12,552 bases of DNA from Pseudomonadota bacterium (GCA_029781465.1 JAKOWQ010000053.1:1-12552), one strand, 5' to 3'. Positions 1-6,654 are shown, numbered from the stretch's first letter. The notes: generated by a model not told the origin, from the letters alone. Translations and numbers: made by a program.

Positions 1-157
1 GGTCACTGTCGACCGGCACGCCAACACATCGGCGGCATCGGTGCCGCTGGCACTCGATACCGCAGTGCGCGACGGACGGATCAAGCCGGGCGACCTGGTG
101 GTGCTTGAGGCGATGGGCGGCGGCTTCACCTGGGGCGCAAGCCTGATCCGCGTCTGA
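1..157 (+). CDS. fabH: 3-oxoacyl-ACP synthase III (KAS III), C-terminal end only
   Basis: This is the last 51 codons of a gene that begins before the window; the reading frame starts at base 2 and ends in TGA at 155-157. FabH condenses acetyl-CoA with malonyl-ACP to start fatty-acid synthesis in the cytoplasm. The visible part carries the family's C-terminal signatures: the segment HANTSAASVPLAL, where the Asn of HANTSAAS is the catalytic Asn of the Cys-His-Asn triad, then GDLVVLEAMGGGFTWGASLIRV, the typical glycine-rich end. The Cys and His of the triad lie outside the window. The following genes, ihfA and a MerR regulator, match the usual alphaproteobacterial plsX-fabH-ihfA-merR order, which supports the call. 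Confidence 0.93.
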   Translation, partial: VTVDRHANTSAASVPLALDTAVRDGRIKPGDLVVLEAMGGGFTWGASLIRV

Positions 158-159
158 TC

Positions 160-188
160 GCGGCGGATAAGTGCGCGAAATCCGCCGC
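160..188 (+). terminator. Hairpin just after fabH, possible terminator
   Basis: A perfect 9-bp inverted repeat, GCGGCGGAT at 160-168 and ATCCGCCGC at 180-188, with an 11-base loop, begins two bases after the fabH stop codon. It has no clean T tract, only TTCGCTTGCATT after it. It could end or attenuate fabH transcription before ihfA. The pairing is seen directly; the role is inferred. Confidence 0.45.
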
Positions 189-224
189 TTCGCTTGCATT
201 CCTGCGAAGCAATAGTATTTCTTC
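187..224 (+). terminator. Second hairpin in the fabH-ihfA gap with a T-rich tail
   Basis: GCTTCGC at 187-193 pairs perfectly with GCGAAGC at 204-210 around a 10-base loop. It is followed by AATAGTATTTCTTC, which is T-rich for this DNA. It shares two bases with the preceding hairpin, so the two helices compete at that edge. A weak intrinsic terminator or attenuator ahead of ihfA is plausible but unproven. Confidence 0.4.
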
Positions 225-261
225 GACTCACGGGGTCGCGCCAACCAACGATAGGGAGTCG

Positions 262-558
262 ATGCGTTCCATGAGCACGCTGACCCGCGCCGATCTGGCC
301 GAAGCCATCAACCGCAAGGTTGGACTTTCGCGTTCCGAATCGCTCTCCATGGTCGAGACGATCCTCGAACATATGAGCAGCGCGCTCGAAGACGGCGAAA
401 ACGTCAAGATTTCCGGGTTCGGGACGTTCCTGCTGCGTGACAAGGGGCAGCGGATCGGGCGCAATCCCAAGACCGGGGTCGAGGTTCCGATCACTCCGCG
501 CCGGGTGCTTACCTTCCGGGCCAGCCAGATGCTGAAAGACCGGATCGCCCGCGGATGA
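262..558 (+). CDS. ihfA: Integration host factor subunit alpha
   Basis: This 98-residue protein is one half of IHF, a heterodimer that bends DNA sharply and helps in recombination, replication and transcription in the nucleoid. Family features visible: LTRADLAEAINRKVGLS at the start (helix 1), ENVKISGFGTF near 47-56, and the beta-arm RNPKTG at 67-72, whose Pro69 is the residue that wedges between bases. PRRVLTFRAS follows near 79-88. Its length fits the family. Two starts are possible: ATG at 262 and ATG at 271. The purine run AGGGAG at 253-258 lies 3 bases before the first and 12 before the second, so it does not decide between them; I kept the longer form because related proteins begin with a short stretch before TLTRADLA. 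The partner gene ihfB is not in the window. The stop codon overlaps the next gene's start (ATGA), so the two are probably co-translated. Confidence 0.93.
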   Translation: MRSMSTLTRADLAEAINRKVGLSRSESLSMVETILEHMSSALEDGENVKISGFGTFLLRDKGQRIGRNPKTGVEVPITPRRVLTFRASQMLKDRIARG

Positions 559-1001
559 GTTCCGAGGATCTCTTTGCCGCGCCCGTCGTGCCTGCCGCTT
601 CGGCATCGGCACCTGGCGACGGCAAGGATCCCGAAGCGCTGCGCACCATCGGTGAGGTTTCGCAAGCACTGGGCATCCGCCAGCATGTGCTGCGCTATTG
701 GGAAGAACAGTTTCCCATGCTGCGCCCGCTCAAGCGCAGCGGCGGCCGACGGTATTACCGGCCCGCGGACATGGCGCTGGTCGAAACGATCGACCGGCTG
801 GTTCACCGCGAGGGTTACACCCTGAAAGGTGCAAGGAAGGCCTTGCAGGGCGGAGCAGCCAAGGCGCTTGCGGATGTGCCCAAGGTTGCTCCGGCTGCTG
901 CGAATCCTGCGCCCGCGCCAGCACCCACAAATGCCTTTGCCCACCGCGCGCGTTTGATCGCGATCCGCAACACGCTGGTCAACGCGCTGCACGAAGCCTG
1001 A
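555..1001 (+). CDS. MerR-family transcriptional regulator next to ihfA
   Basis: This is a 148-residue DNA-binding protein. Residues about 29-70 form the MerR winged helix: LRTIGEVSQALGIRQHVLRYWE, then FPMLRPLKRSGGRRYYRP, the classic R-YWE and GRRYY signature. Residues 71-100 finish the domain. A low-complexity Ala/Pro linker (about 109-127) leads to a short C-terminal helix, AHRARLIAIRNTLVNALHEA. There is no cysteine at all, so it is not a thiol-based metal sensor, and no effector domain is seen. It starts at ATG 555 inside the ihfA stop (ATGA), so it is translationally coupled to ihfA. Proteins of this type regularly sit after ihfA in alphaproteobacteria; their target is not known to me. It converges with the next gene, with 13 bases between the stop codons. 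Confidence 0.87.
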   Translation: MSSEDLFAAPVVPAASASAPGDGKDPEALRTIGEVSQALGIRQHVLRYWEEQFPMLRPLKRSGGRRYYRPADMALVETIDRLVHREGYTLKGARKALQGGAAKALADVPKVAPAAANPAPAPAPTNAFAHRARLIAIRNTLVNALHEA

Positions 1002-1014
1002 TTTTCCGGAACTT

Positions 1015-1557
1015 TTAGCCCAAGTCCGGCCCCAGCGCCGGATCGAGATCGCGCGGGCGGGTCAGATGCACCAGCCGCCCGCAGCGATCCGTGAGGTCGG
1101 ACCAGCGATCAATATCAAGCTCAAGCACCGCGAAGGAGGCAGTCGGGACCTTGATCTCCACCGCCTCGCGCAGGGGTGAGGATCCGTCATCGGGAACCAG
1201 ATCGAAAATCAGATCCTCGAGTCCCGGATTGTGTCCGACCATCAACACCGATGCGGGATCGCCATCCAGATCGCGCAGCAGGTCTGCCAGGGTCGCACTG
1301 CTTGCAAGGTAAATGCGCCGATCCCAATTGACTGGCATCGCCTGACCGGCGGCCTCGCAGGCGATCTCGATCGTTTCGGCGCAGCGGATCGCCGGGCTGG
1401 CGATGATCCGTTCCCAGCGCACCCCGTGATCGCGAACATGGCGGCCCATCACCGCGGCGCCCTTGCGACCCCGCGCGTTGAGGGGACGATCGAAATCGCG
1501 CGCACGCGGATCGTGCCAGTCGGACTTGGCGTGGCGGAACAGGCCGAGCAGTTTCAA
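1015..1557 (-). CDS. SixA-type phosphohistidine phosphatase (histidine phosphatase superfamily)
   Basis: This 180-residue protein belongs to the histidine phosphatase (phosphoglycerate-mutase-like) superfamily. It opens with LLGLFRHAKSDW, where Arg8-His9 form the catalytic RH motif (RHA instead of RHG, as in SixA). ASPAIRCAETIEI (about 53-65) carries the second Arg, and VLMVGHNPGLEDLI (about 104-117) carries the second catalytic His109. SixA removes phosphate from histidine phosphotransfer domains; many relatives act on other phosphorylated substrates, so the true target is uncertain. Its ATG (1557-1555) overlaps the stop of the upstream helicase gene by four bases (ATGA), so it is very likely the second gene of that operon and translationally coupled. 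The C-terminal about 15 residues, rich in Pro and Asp, look unstructured. Confidence 0.85.
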   Translation of the reverse strand: MKLLGLFRHAKSDWHDPRARDFDRPLNARGRKGAAVMGRHVRDHGVRWERIIASPAIRCAETIEIACEAAGQAMPVNWDRRIYLASSATLADLLRDLDGDPASVLMVGHNPGLEDLIFDLVPDDGSSPLREAVEIKVPTASFAVLELDIDRWSDLTDRCGRLVHLTRPRDLDPALGPDLG

Positions 1558-4268
1558 GGGTGAATCGCTCCGTGGACGGGCGCTCCAAAAGCACCCGAGG
1601 CGACGCGTTGTAAAGCCTCTTCGAGTGTCAGGCGTGTGACGGGCGTGCCTTGCGGAAAAGCCGAGAGCAGGCGGCTCGGAAAGGCCGCAGACAGCACCAC
1701 GAAATGCCCATGGTCCGAGCGGCTGCGGATCAGCCGCCCAAAGGCCTGGGCCAGCCGTGCGCGGATGATCGAATCGTCGTATGCGCCCCCGCCGCCCGCC
1801 AGCCTTCGCGCCCGGTGAAGGATCGAAGGCTTGGGCCAGGGCACCTGCTCCATCACCACCAGCCGCAGCGAATGGCCGGGGACATCGACCCCGTCGCGAA
1901 GTGCATCGGTGCCGAGCAGCGAGGCACGCGGATCGTCACGGAAGATGTCGACCAGCGTCCCGGTGTCGATCGGATCGACGTGCTGGGCATAGAGCGGCAG
2001 ACCGGCGCGGGCGAGCCGATCGGCGATCCGCCCGTGAACCGCCCGCAAGCGCCGGATCGCGGTGAACAGTCCCAGCGCGCCGCCCTGCGCGGCTTCGATC
2101 AGTCTGGCATAGGCCCCGGCGAGCGCGGCCATGTCGCCCTTGGCAACATCGGTGACGATCAGCACGGCAGCCTGGGCGGCATAGTCGAACGGGCTGGCGA
2201 AACTCGACAAGCGCGGGGCGAGCGAAAGGTGCGGCGCGCCCGAACGGGCCACCGCGCCATCCCACTGATTGCCGTCCTTGAGCGTTGCGCTGGTCACCAT
2301 GACCCCATGCGCCGGTTCGAGCACGACCTGGGCAAGGGGCTTCATCGGATCGAGCCAGCGGCGATGAATGCCGACATCGAATTCGCGCGCTTCCGAGCGT
2401 TCGAGCGCCAGCCAGTCAACGAATTCGGGATCGGCAGGTCCCCCCATCCGCGCGAGCAGAGCTTCCCAGGCGGCGATCAGGTCGATCCGCCAGGCCAGCG
2501 AATGGCGCGCGCCTTCTATTCTGGCGCGGCCCGGCCCGTCCAGCCAGTCGGGCGGCTCGGCCAGCAGGGCTTCGAGCCGCACCCCCAGCCGCAGCAGCGG
2601 GGCGCGCAGTTCGGCCAGAGCGGCCTGCGCGGCACCGGCCAGCTCGATGAAGGGACCATCGAGCTGCGCGGCCTCGGTCTCAAGCCCGTAGCCCGATTCC
2701 TGCCCGCCGCTTTCGTCGCGCGCGAGGACCAGGGCGCGCACAGCACCCAGCAGCTGCTCAAGCGGGCCGGAAGGGGTGCCATCGTGCAGCCGTTGCAGCC
2801 AGCCGTCGCCCGGAAGCGCCTCGGCGGCATGGCGCGCGGCAGCGATCGCCTTGCCCCCTGCTTCGTCGTAACTCGCGACATCGGCGAGCCGTGCGGAAAG
2901 CCCGCGCCTCCGCCCCTTGGCGCCGCGCTCGGGGCCGATCACCCAGCGGCGCAGCTCGATCGTCTCGGCACCGCTCAGCGCGGCGGCAAAGGTTGAATCC
3001 GCGGCTTCGAACACATGGTGGCCTTCGTCGAACACGATCCGTGCCGGGCGCTGGGCGTGGTCGCGTCCGCGTGCGGCGTTGACCATTACCAGCGCGTGGT
3101 TGGCGATCACCAGATCGGCGCGGGCCGAGGCGCGGCTGGCGCGTTCGATGAAGCATTTGCGGTAATGCGGGCACCCGGCATAGACGCATTCGCCGCGCTG
3201 GTCGGTCAGCGCCTTGATCCCGCGCTGGCGGAACAGCGTGCCCAGCCAGCCAGGCAGATCGCCGCCGATCATGTCGCCGTCCTGGCTGTAGGCCGCCCAG
3301 CGCGCCACCAGCTGGGCAAGGATCGCGGCGCGGCCGCTGAACCCGCCTTGCAGCGCGTCTTCGAGATTGAGCAGGCAGAGATAGTTCTCGCGCCCCTTGC
3401 GTACCACCACCGGCTGGCTGCCATCGGTCCGTGGCGCAGGCCAGGCGCGCGCGCTTTCGCGGCGGAGCTGGCGCTGCAACGCCTTGGTGAAGGTCGAAAC
3501 CCACACCGTCCCGCCGGATTGTTCGGCCCAGAGCGACGCCGGTGCGAGATAGCCCAGCGTCTTGCCGATCCCGGTTCCGGCCTGGGCCAGCAGCAGGTGC
3601 GGCTGGCCCTCGCGCTGGCGCGGGGCGAAGGCCTGCGCGGCCTCGATCGCATAGGCCTGCTGGGTCGGGCGATCTTCGGCCTCCTCGCCGGTGAGCCGGC
3701 GCAGCCGCGTCAGCACCGCGACCGGATCGAGCGCAACCTGCGCCGGCTGGGGGCGTTCGGGGGCTTCTTCCCATTCGGGCAGGCGGGCAAACAGCCAGCG
3801 TTCGGCGCTGGGCGGCTGGGTGAGCCGTGCGCTGACCAGCGGGGCCCAGGGCCAGCGCAGCCGGATCAGGTTCTGCAGCGCGCTCCAGGCCCCTTCGCGC
3901 TCGGCCCAGTCGGGCGCGCCGCAAGTGCCAAGCAGGGCCTCGGCTGCCTGCTGAAGCAGGGCGGGGACACCATCGTCGCCAGCCGGTTCTTCAAGCCTCA
4001 GCGCATGGGCCAGGCCCTTGGGGCTGGGGACCACAAAGCGGGCCGGATGGATGAAGGCGAACAGCTCAAGCAGATCGAGCCCGGACAGGTCGGGATAGCC
4101 CAGCCGGGTCGCGACCAGCGGGGCGTTGAGCAGCAGCAGCGGGGTATCGGCGGCGGCCATGATCGCCTCGCCCTTGCCCGAAGCACGGGTCTGGCCGGTC
4201 CCGTCGCGCAGCCAGCAGCCGGCGTGGCTGGCATGGAGCGCGGGGAGGGGCAGGGCAGTGGCGGTCAT
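1554..4268 (-). CDS. DinG/XPD-like ATP-dependent DNA helicase with iron-sulfur cluster
   Basis: This 904-residue superfamily 2 helicase unwinds DNA 5' to 3' with ATP, probably in repair or removal of R-loops and other unusual structures. Motifs in order: Walker A AQAGTGIGKT at 229-238; FTKALQRQL near 260-268 (motif Ia region); four cysteines placed as in iron-sulfur helicases, Cys298, Cys361, Cys366 and Cys372; DEGH box Asp414-His417; motif III-like VTSATLKDG near 658-666; TDALRDGVDVPG near 787-798; and motif VI QAFGRLIRSRSDHG at 841-854. It is longer than E. coli DinG (about 716 residues) because of about 220 residues before Walker A that contain LLLLNAPLVATRLGYPDLSGLDLLELFAF and no motif I can assign. 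The region 435-650 is Ala/Arg/Leu rich, as expected for the arch. The start is ATG 4268-4266; no strong ribosome site is seen. It overlaps the phosphatase gene by ATGA and faces the deaminase gene across 87 bases. The symbol dinG is avoided because the true orthologue is unclear. Confidence 0.9.
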   Translation of the reverse strand: MTATALPLPALHASHAGCWLRDGTGQTRASGKGEAIMAAADTPLLLLNAPLVATRLGYPDLSGLDLLELFAFIHPARFVVPSPKGLAHALRLEEPAGDDGVPALLQQAAEALLGTCGAPDWAEREGAWSALQNLIRLRWPWAPLVSARLTQPPSAERWLFARLPEWEEAPERPQPAQVALDPVAVLTRLRRLTGEEAEDRPTQQAYAIEAAQAFAPRQREGQPHLLLAQAGTGIGKTLGYLAPASLWAEQSGGTVWVSTFTKALQRQLRRESARAWPAPRTDGSQPVVVRKGRENYLCLLNLEDALQGGFSGRAAILAQLVARWAAYSQDGDMIGGDLPGWLGTLFRQRGIKALTDQRGECVYAGCPHYRKCFIERASRASARADLVIANHALVMVNAARGRDHAQRPARIVFDEGHHVFEAADSTFAAALSGAETIELRRWVIGPERGAKGRRRGLSARLADVASYDEAGGKAIAAARHAAEALPGDGWLQRLHDGTPSGPLEQLLGAVRALVLARDESGGQESGYGLETEAAQLDGPFIELAGAAQAALAELRAPLLRLGVRLEALLAEPPDWLDGPGRARIEGARHSLAWRIDLIAAWEALLARMGGPADPEFVDWLALERSEAREFDVGIHRRWLDPMKPLAQVVLEPAHGVMVTSATLKDGNQWDGAVARSGAPHLSLAPRLSSFASPFDYAAQAAVLIVTDVAKGDMAALAGAYARLIEAAQGGALGLFTAIRRLRAVHGRIADRLARAGLPLYAQHVDPIDTGTLVDIFRDDPRASLLGTDALRDGVDVPGHSLRLVVMEQVPWPKPSILHRARRLAGGGGAYDDSIIRARLAQAFGRLIRSRSDHGHFVVLSAAFPSRLLSAFPQGTPVTRLTLEEALQRVASGAFGAPVHGAIHP

Positions 4269-4355
4269 CCCGCTGGCTTAGAACGGAAAAGGAACGCAAG
4301 GGCAAGCGCGCAACGCCCGGTTGACCCCGGCGAAAGGCCGGTCCAGCCTGCGGAC
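4269..4355. promoter_or_regulatory. Divergent promoter region between helicase and deaminase genes
   Basis: These 87 bases must hold promoters for both divergent transcripts. On the plus strand TTGACC at 4321-4326 resembles a -35 box, and 17 bases later CAGCCT at 4344-4349 is only a poor -10 match. Such a promoter would give a nearly leaderless deaminase mRNA. A small hairpin, CCGGC 4327-4331 with GCCGG 4337-4341 around a GAAAG loop, lies in the putative spacer. These are weak matches. Confidence 0.25.
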
Positions 4356-5372
4356 ATGCTGACCCCCGAGACCGAATCCCTGATCGCCCGCCTGCCCAAG
4401 GCCGAACTCCACCTGCACATCGAAGGCTCGCTCGAGCCGGAGATGCTGTTTGCCCTGGCCGAGCGCAACGCGGTGGCGATCCCGTTTGACACGGTCGCGG
4501 CGGTGCGGGCGGCCTATTCGTTCTCCAACCTTCAGGATTTTCTTGATATTTATTATCAGGGCATGTCGGTGCTGCAGACCGAGCAGGACTTTTAAGATCT
4601 CACCTTGGCCTATCTCGAACGCGCGAAAACCGACGCTGTGCGCCATGTTGAGATCTTTTTCGACCCCCAGGGCCACACCGAACGCGGCATTGCATTCGAG
4701 ACCGTGCTGAACGGGATCGACAGCGCGCTCAAGGCTGCGGAGACCCGGCTGGGGATCACCTCGCGGCTGATCATGTGCTTCCTGCGCCACCTCTCGGAGG
4801 AGGAGGCCGAGGCGACCCTCGATCAGGCCCTTCCGCACCTCGATCGCATCCACGGTGTCGGGCTCGATTCGTCCGAGCTGGGGCACCCCCCCGCCAAGTT
4901 CGAACGGGTCTTCGCCCGCGCCCGCGAGCTCGGTCTGCGCGTGACCGCCCACGCCGGCGAGGAAGGCCCGCCCGCATATGTCCGCGAGGCGCTCGATCTG
5001 CTCAAGGTCGAGCGGATCGACCACGGCAACCGTGCGCTAGAGGATCCGGCGCTGGTCCACCGCCTGGCGCGCGATGGCATGACGCTGACGGTCTGCCCGC
5101 TCTCCAACCTCAGGCTGTGCGTGATCGGGCGGATCGAGGACAGCCCGGTGCGCCGCATGCTCGATCTCGGGCTCAAGGTGACGGTCAACGCCGACGATCC
5201 GGCCTATTTCGGCGGCTACATCAACGACAATTTCCGCGCTGTTGCCGCCGCGCTCGATCTCTCCGCGGACCAACTGGTGGCGCTGGCAAAAAACAGCTTT
5301 ACCGGATCGTTCCTGCCCGAAGCCGAAATCGCCCGCCACCTATCCGCGATCGACGAGGCCGCCCGTGGTTGA
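4356..5372 (+). pseudogene. add: Adenosine/adenine deaminase broken by an in-frame TAA
   Basis: The full frame would encode 338 residues, normal for the family, which deaminates adenosine or adenine with a zinc ion. Codon 80 (4593-4595) is TAA where relatives have Tyr in the conserved string EQDFYDLT. The same frame then continues without further damage to TGA at 5370-5372. Catalytic pieces are split across the stop: zinc ligands His19 and His21 (AELHLHIEGS) lie before it; His199 and Glu202 (HAGEEGPP), His223 (RIDHG) and Asp280-Asp281 (NADDPAYFGG) lie after it. Neither part can work alone. HAGEEGPP and NADDPAYFGGY recall the PA0148-type adenine deaminases rather than true adenosine deaminases, and the next gene, a purine phosphoribosyltransferase, would use the hypoxanthine product. 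Start ATG 4356 is set by the conserved LPKAELHLHIEG beginning. A TTG at 4605 could in theory restart translation, but no ribosome site precedes it. The change is a recent mutation or a sequence error; otherwise the gene is intact. Confidence 0.85.
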
Positions 5373-5919
5373 GAAGACCTACCTCACCGCCGACCGGCTG
5401 CTCGAGGATTCCTATCGCCTCGCCAACGCGATCATCGATTCCGCCTTCCGCCCGACCCATCTGGTCGGGATCTGGCGCGGCGGCGCGCCGGTGGGGATCG
5501 CGGTGCAGGAACTGCTCGCCTACAACGGGATCGAGGCCGATCACATCGCGGTGCGCACCTCGAGCTACACCGGGATCGACGAACAGCGCGAAGTGCGGGT
5601 CTATGCCCTGGGCTACCTGATCGACACCCTTGGTCCCGATGACCGGCTGCTGGTGATCGACGATGTGTTCGATTCCGGCCGCTCGATCGAGGCCTTCATC
5701 CGCGAACTCGCCGCGCGCTGCCGCCACAACATGCCGCAAACGGTGAAGACCGCGACGGTCTATTACAAGCCCAGCCGCAACCGCACCGCGCTGCTGCCGG
5801 ACTACTACGTCCACGAGACCGAGGACTGGCTGGTCTTCCCCCACGAGATATGCGGCCTCAGCAAGGCCGAAATCCGCGCCCACAAGCCGGGAGCGGAGCT
5901 GATCCTGCGGGAAGGGTAG
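5365..5919 (+). CDS. Purine phosphoribosyltransferase (hypoxanthine PRT-like)
   Basis: This 184-residue cytoplasmic enzyme joins a purine base to PRPP. The signature LLVIDDVFDSGRSIE (about 95-109) is the PRPP-binding loop, with Asp99-Asp100 and the following DSGRS. LVGIWRGGAPVG (33-44) is the loop that contacts pyrophosphate in HPRT-type enzymes, and RTSSYTGID (64-72) is also family-like. I start at GTG 5365, which gives VVEKTYLTADRLL and places the first helix right before the IWRGG strand; the frame is open further upstream, but that part (from about 5242) is a shadow of the deaminase. The start overlaps the deaminase stop (TGA 5370-5372) by 8 bases, implying translational coupling. Together the pair would run adenine to hypoxanthine to IMP. 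Base specificity (hypoxanthine, guanine or xanthine) cannot be read from sequence. If the upstream stop is real, expression may drop through lost coupling. Confidence 0.85.
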   Translation: MVEKTYLTADRLLEDSYRLANAIIDSAFRPTHLVGIWRGGAPVGIAVQELLAYNGIEADHIAVRTSSYTGIDEQREVRVYALGYLIDTLGPDDRLLVIDDVFDSGRSIEAFIRELAARCRHNMPQTVKTATVYYKPSRNRTALLPDYYVHETEDWLVFPHEICGLSKAEIRAHKPGAELILREG

Positions 5920-6095
5920 GGGGGAGCCAGGTATTCTCGCTCTGGAATCCGGAAGAGGGCAATTGCGCAACCCGGCAGGACGCGACCAGCAACGATTTCA
6001 GGGATAGTCTGGCCTGCCCCGTGTCGCTCGTCCCGACATAGCTCGCGCATCAAACCACAGCAGCGCATCGACGCCACCGATGCCGCCGCCTGAAG
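5920..6095. other. Gap of 176 bases between convergent genes, no gene seen
   Basis: The gap lies between the phosphoribosyltransferase and a minus-strand gene that converge on it. The only structure noted besides the hairpin at its right end is an 8-base palindrome TTGCGCAA at 5963-5970. Open frames across it read as low-quality shadows. I see no tRNA, small RNA or mobile element. Confidence 0.6.
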
Positions 6096-6105
6096 TCAGG
6101 CGGCG
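6084..6105. terminator. Short-loop inverted repeat between convergent genes
   Basis: CGCCGCCTGA at 6084-6093 pairs perfectly with TCAGGCGGCG at 6096-6105, leaving only two bases between the arms, so the real loop is probably TGAAGTCA with a 7-8 bp GC stem. The right arm contains the stop codon of the minus-strand gene (TCA, 6096-6098). A bidirectional terminator is the likely role; neither side has a T tract. Confidence 0.45.
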
Positions 6106-6461
6106 AGGCCTTCGTTGTGGAGCTGTTCGAGATATTCGTGCACCCGCTCGTGGCCCAGCGCGCTGAGTGCGATCGGGATTTCCGCCCAGGCACCGGCCGA
6201 ATCTCCCTGATCGATCAGCGCATGCGATACCAGCAGGCGGGTGATCGCCATGATTGCGGAAGGCGAGGCGCCGAGCGCGCGGCTGGCGGTTTCGATGTCC
6301 GAACCGCTATCGCCGCAGGCGAACAGGAACAGCAGCAGCTCCCAGCCTTGCTCGCCGAAAAACTGGCTGTCGAAGAAACGGCTGCGCAACTGGCGGCGCT
6401 GGATGATCTGGAGGGCGAGACGGCCAAAGGCCACCCCGGGCTGCGAGGAGGAGGAATTCAC
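6096..6461 (-). CDS. Small winged-helix-like protein, 121 residues, function unknown
   Basis: I read this as a 121-residue protein starting at GTG 6461-6459, which has GGAAAG nine bases upstream. The frame is open further up (to 6632), but that part is Arg/Ser/Pro rich and looks non-coding. The body has a long N-terminal helix, RLALQIIQRRQLRSRFF (about 14-30), then FFGEQGWELLLFLFAC (34-49), then a helix-turn-helix-like region, SDIETASRALGASPSAIMAITRLLVSHALIDQGD (54-87), and a helix ending HEYLEQLHNEGLAA. The order helix, E-W-LLLFLFA helix, ALGASPSA recognition-type helix resembles MarR-like winged helices common in sphingomonads. The wing and any effector pocket are unclear, so I do not name a target. 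Downstream of luxR on the same strand but separated from it by 226 bases with hairpins, it is probably its own unit. Confidence 0.7.
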   Translation of the reverse strand: MNSSSSQPGVAFGRLALQIIQRRQLRSRFFDSQFFGEQGWELLLFLFACGDSGSDIETASRALGASPSAIMAITRLLVSHALIDQGDSAGAWAEIPIALSALGHERVHEYLEQLHNEGLAA

Positions 6462-6500
6462 GACTTTCGACTTTCCGGTAATGGCTTCTGCGGGTTCCGA

Positions 6501-6514
6501 CCGGCATTTGCCGG
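6501..6514. promoter_or_regulatory. Short perfect dyad upstream of the winged-helix gene
   Basis: CCGGC, ATTT, GCCGG forms a symmetric site 40-53 bases upstream of the GTG start at 6461. The small gene looks like a winged-helix protein, so a self-regulating operator is possible. This is inference from position and symmetry only. Confidence 0.25.
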
Positions 6515-6526
6515 CTGCATAAATGG

Positions 6527-6563
6527 CGGATGCCGCGCAGCGGGGTAAGCTGCGCGGCATCCG
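6527..6563 (-). terminator. 14-bp perfect hairpin downstream of luxR, probable terminator
   Basis: CGGATGCCGCGCAG at 6527-6540 pairs perfectly with CTGCGCGGCATCCG at 6550-6563 around a 9-base loop; two G-T pairs could extend it. Read from the minus strand it comes about 125 bases after the luxR stop and is followed by GCCATTTATG, a weak T run. It is the strongest inverted repeat in the window. A terminator for luxR is most likely, though a structured leader for the next gene cannot be excluded. Confidence 0.5.
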
Positions 6564-6654
6564 TTGCGACCAGCATTGGCCACTTCTTTCCAATGCTGGC
6601 GCGCACCTAGGGGGCGGGGACCGGTTAACCAAGTCCCGTGATTGGGGGACACGA

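Noticed and set aside
1004..1011. TTCCGGAA palindrome between convergent merR and phosphatase genes, considered as a terminator
   Set aside because: It is only 8 bases, with no stem of useful length and just 13 bases between stop codons.
1650..2996. Plus-strand open frame of 448 codons
   Set aside because: It is antisense to the helicase, has no domain and is low complexity, an effect of high GC.
3015..4595. Long plus-strand open frame of 526 codons opposite the helicase gene
   Set aside because: It is antisense to a helicase with all motifs present, has Arg/Gly/Gln-rich shadow composition, and only its last 80 codons are real because they are the start of the deaminase gene.
4593..4607. 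Programmed recoding or stop-codon readthrough in the deaminase
   Set aside because: TAA followed by G is an efficient stop, and no downstream pseudoknot or known readthrough motif was seen; mutation or error is simpler.
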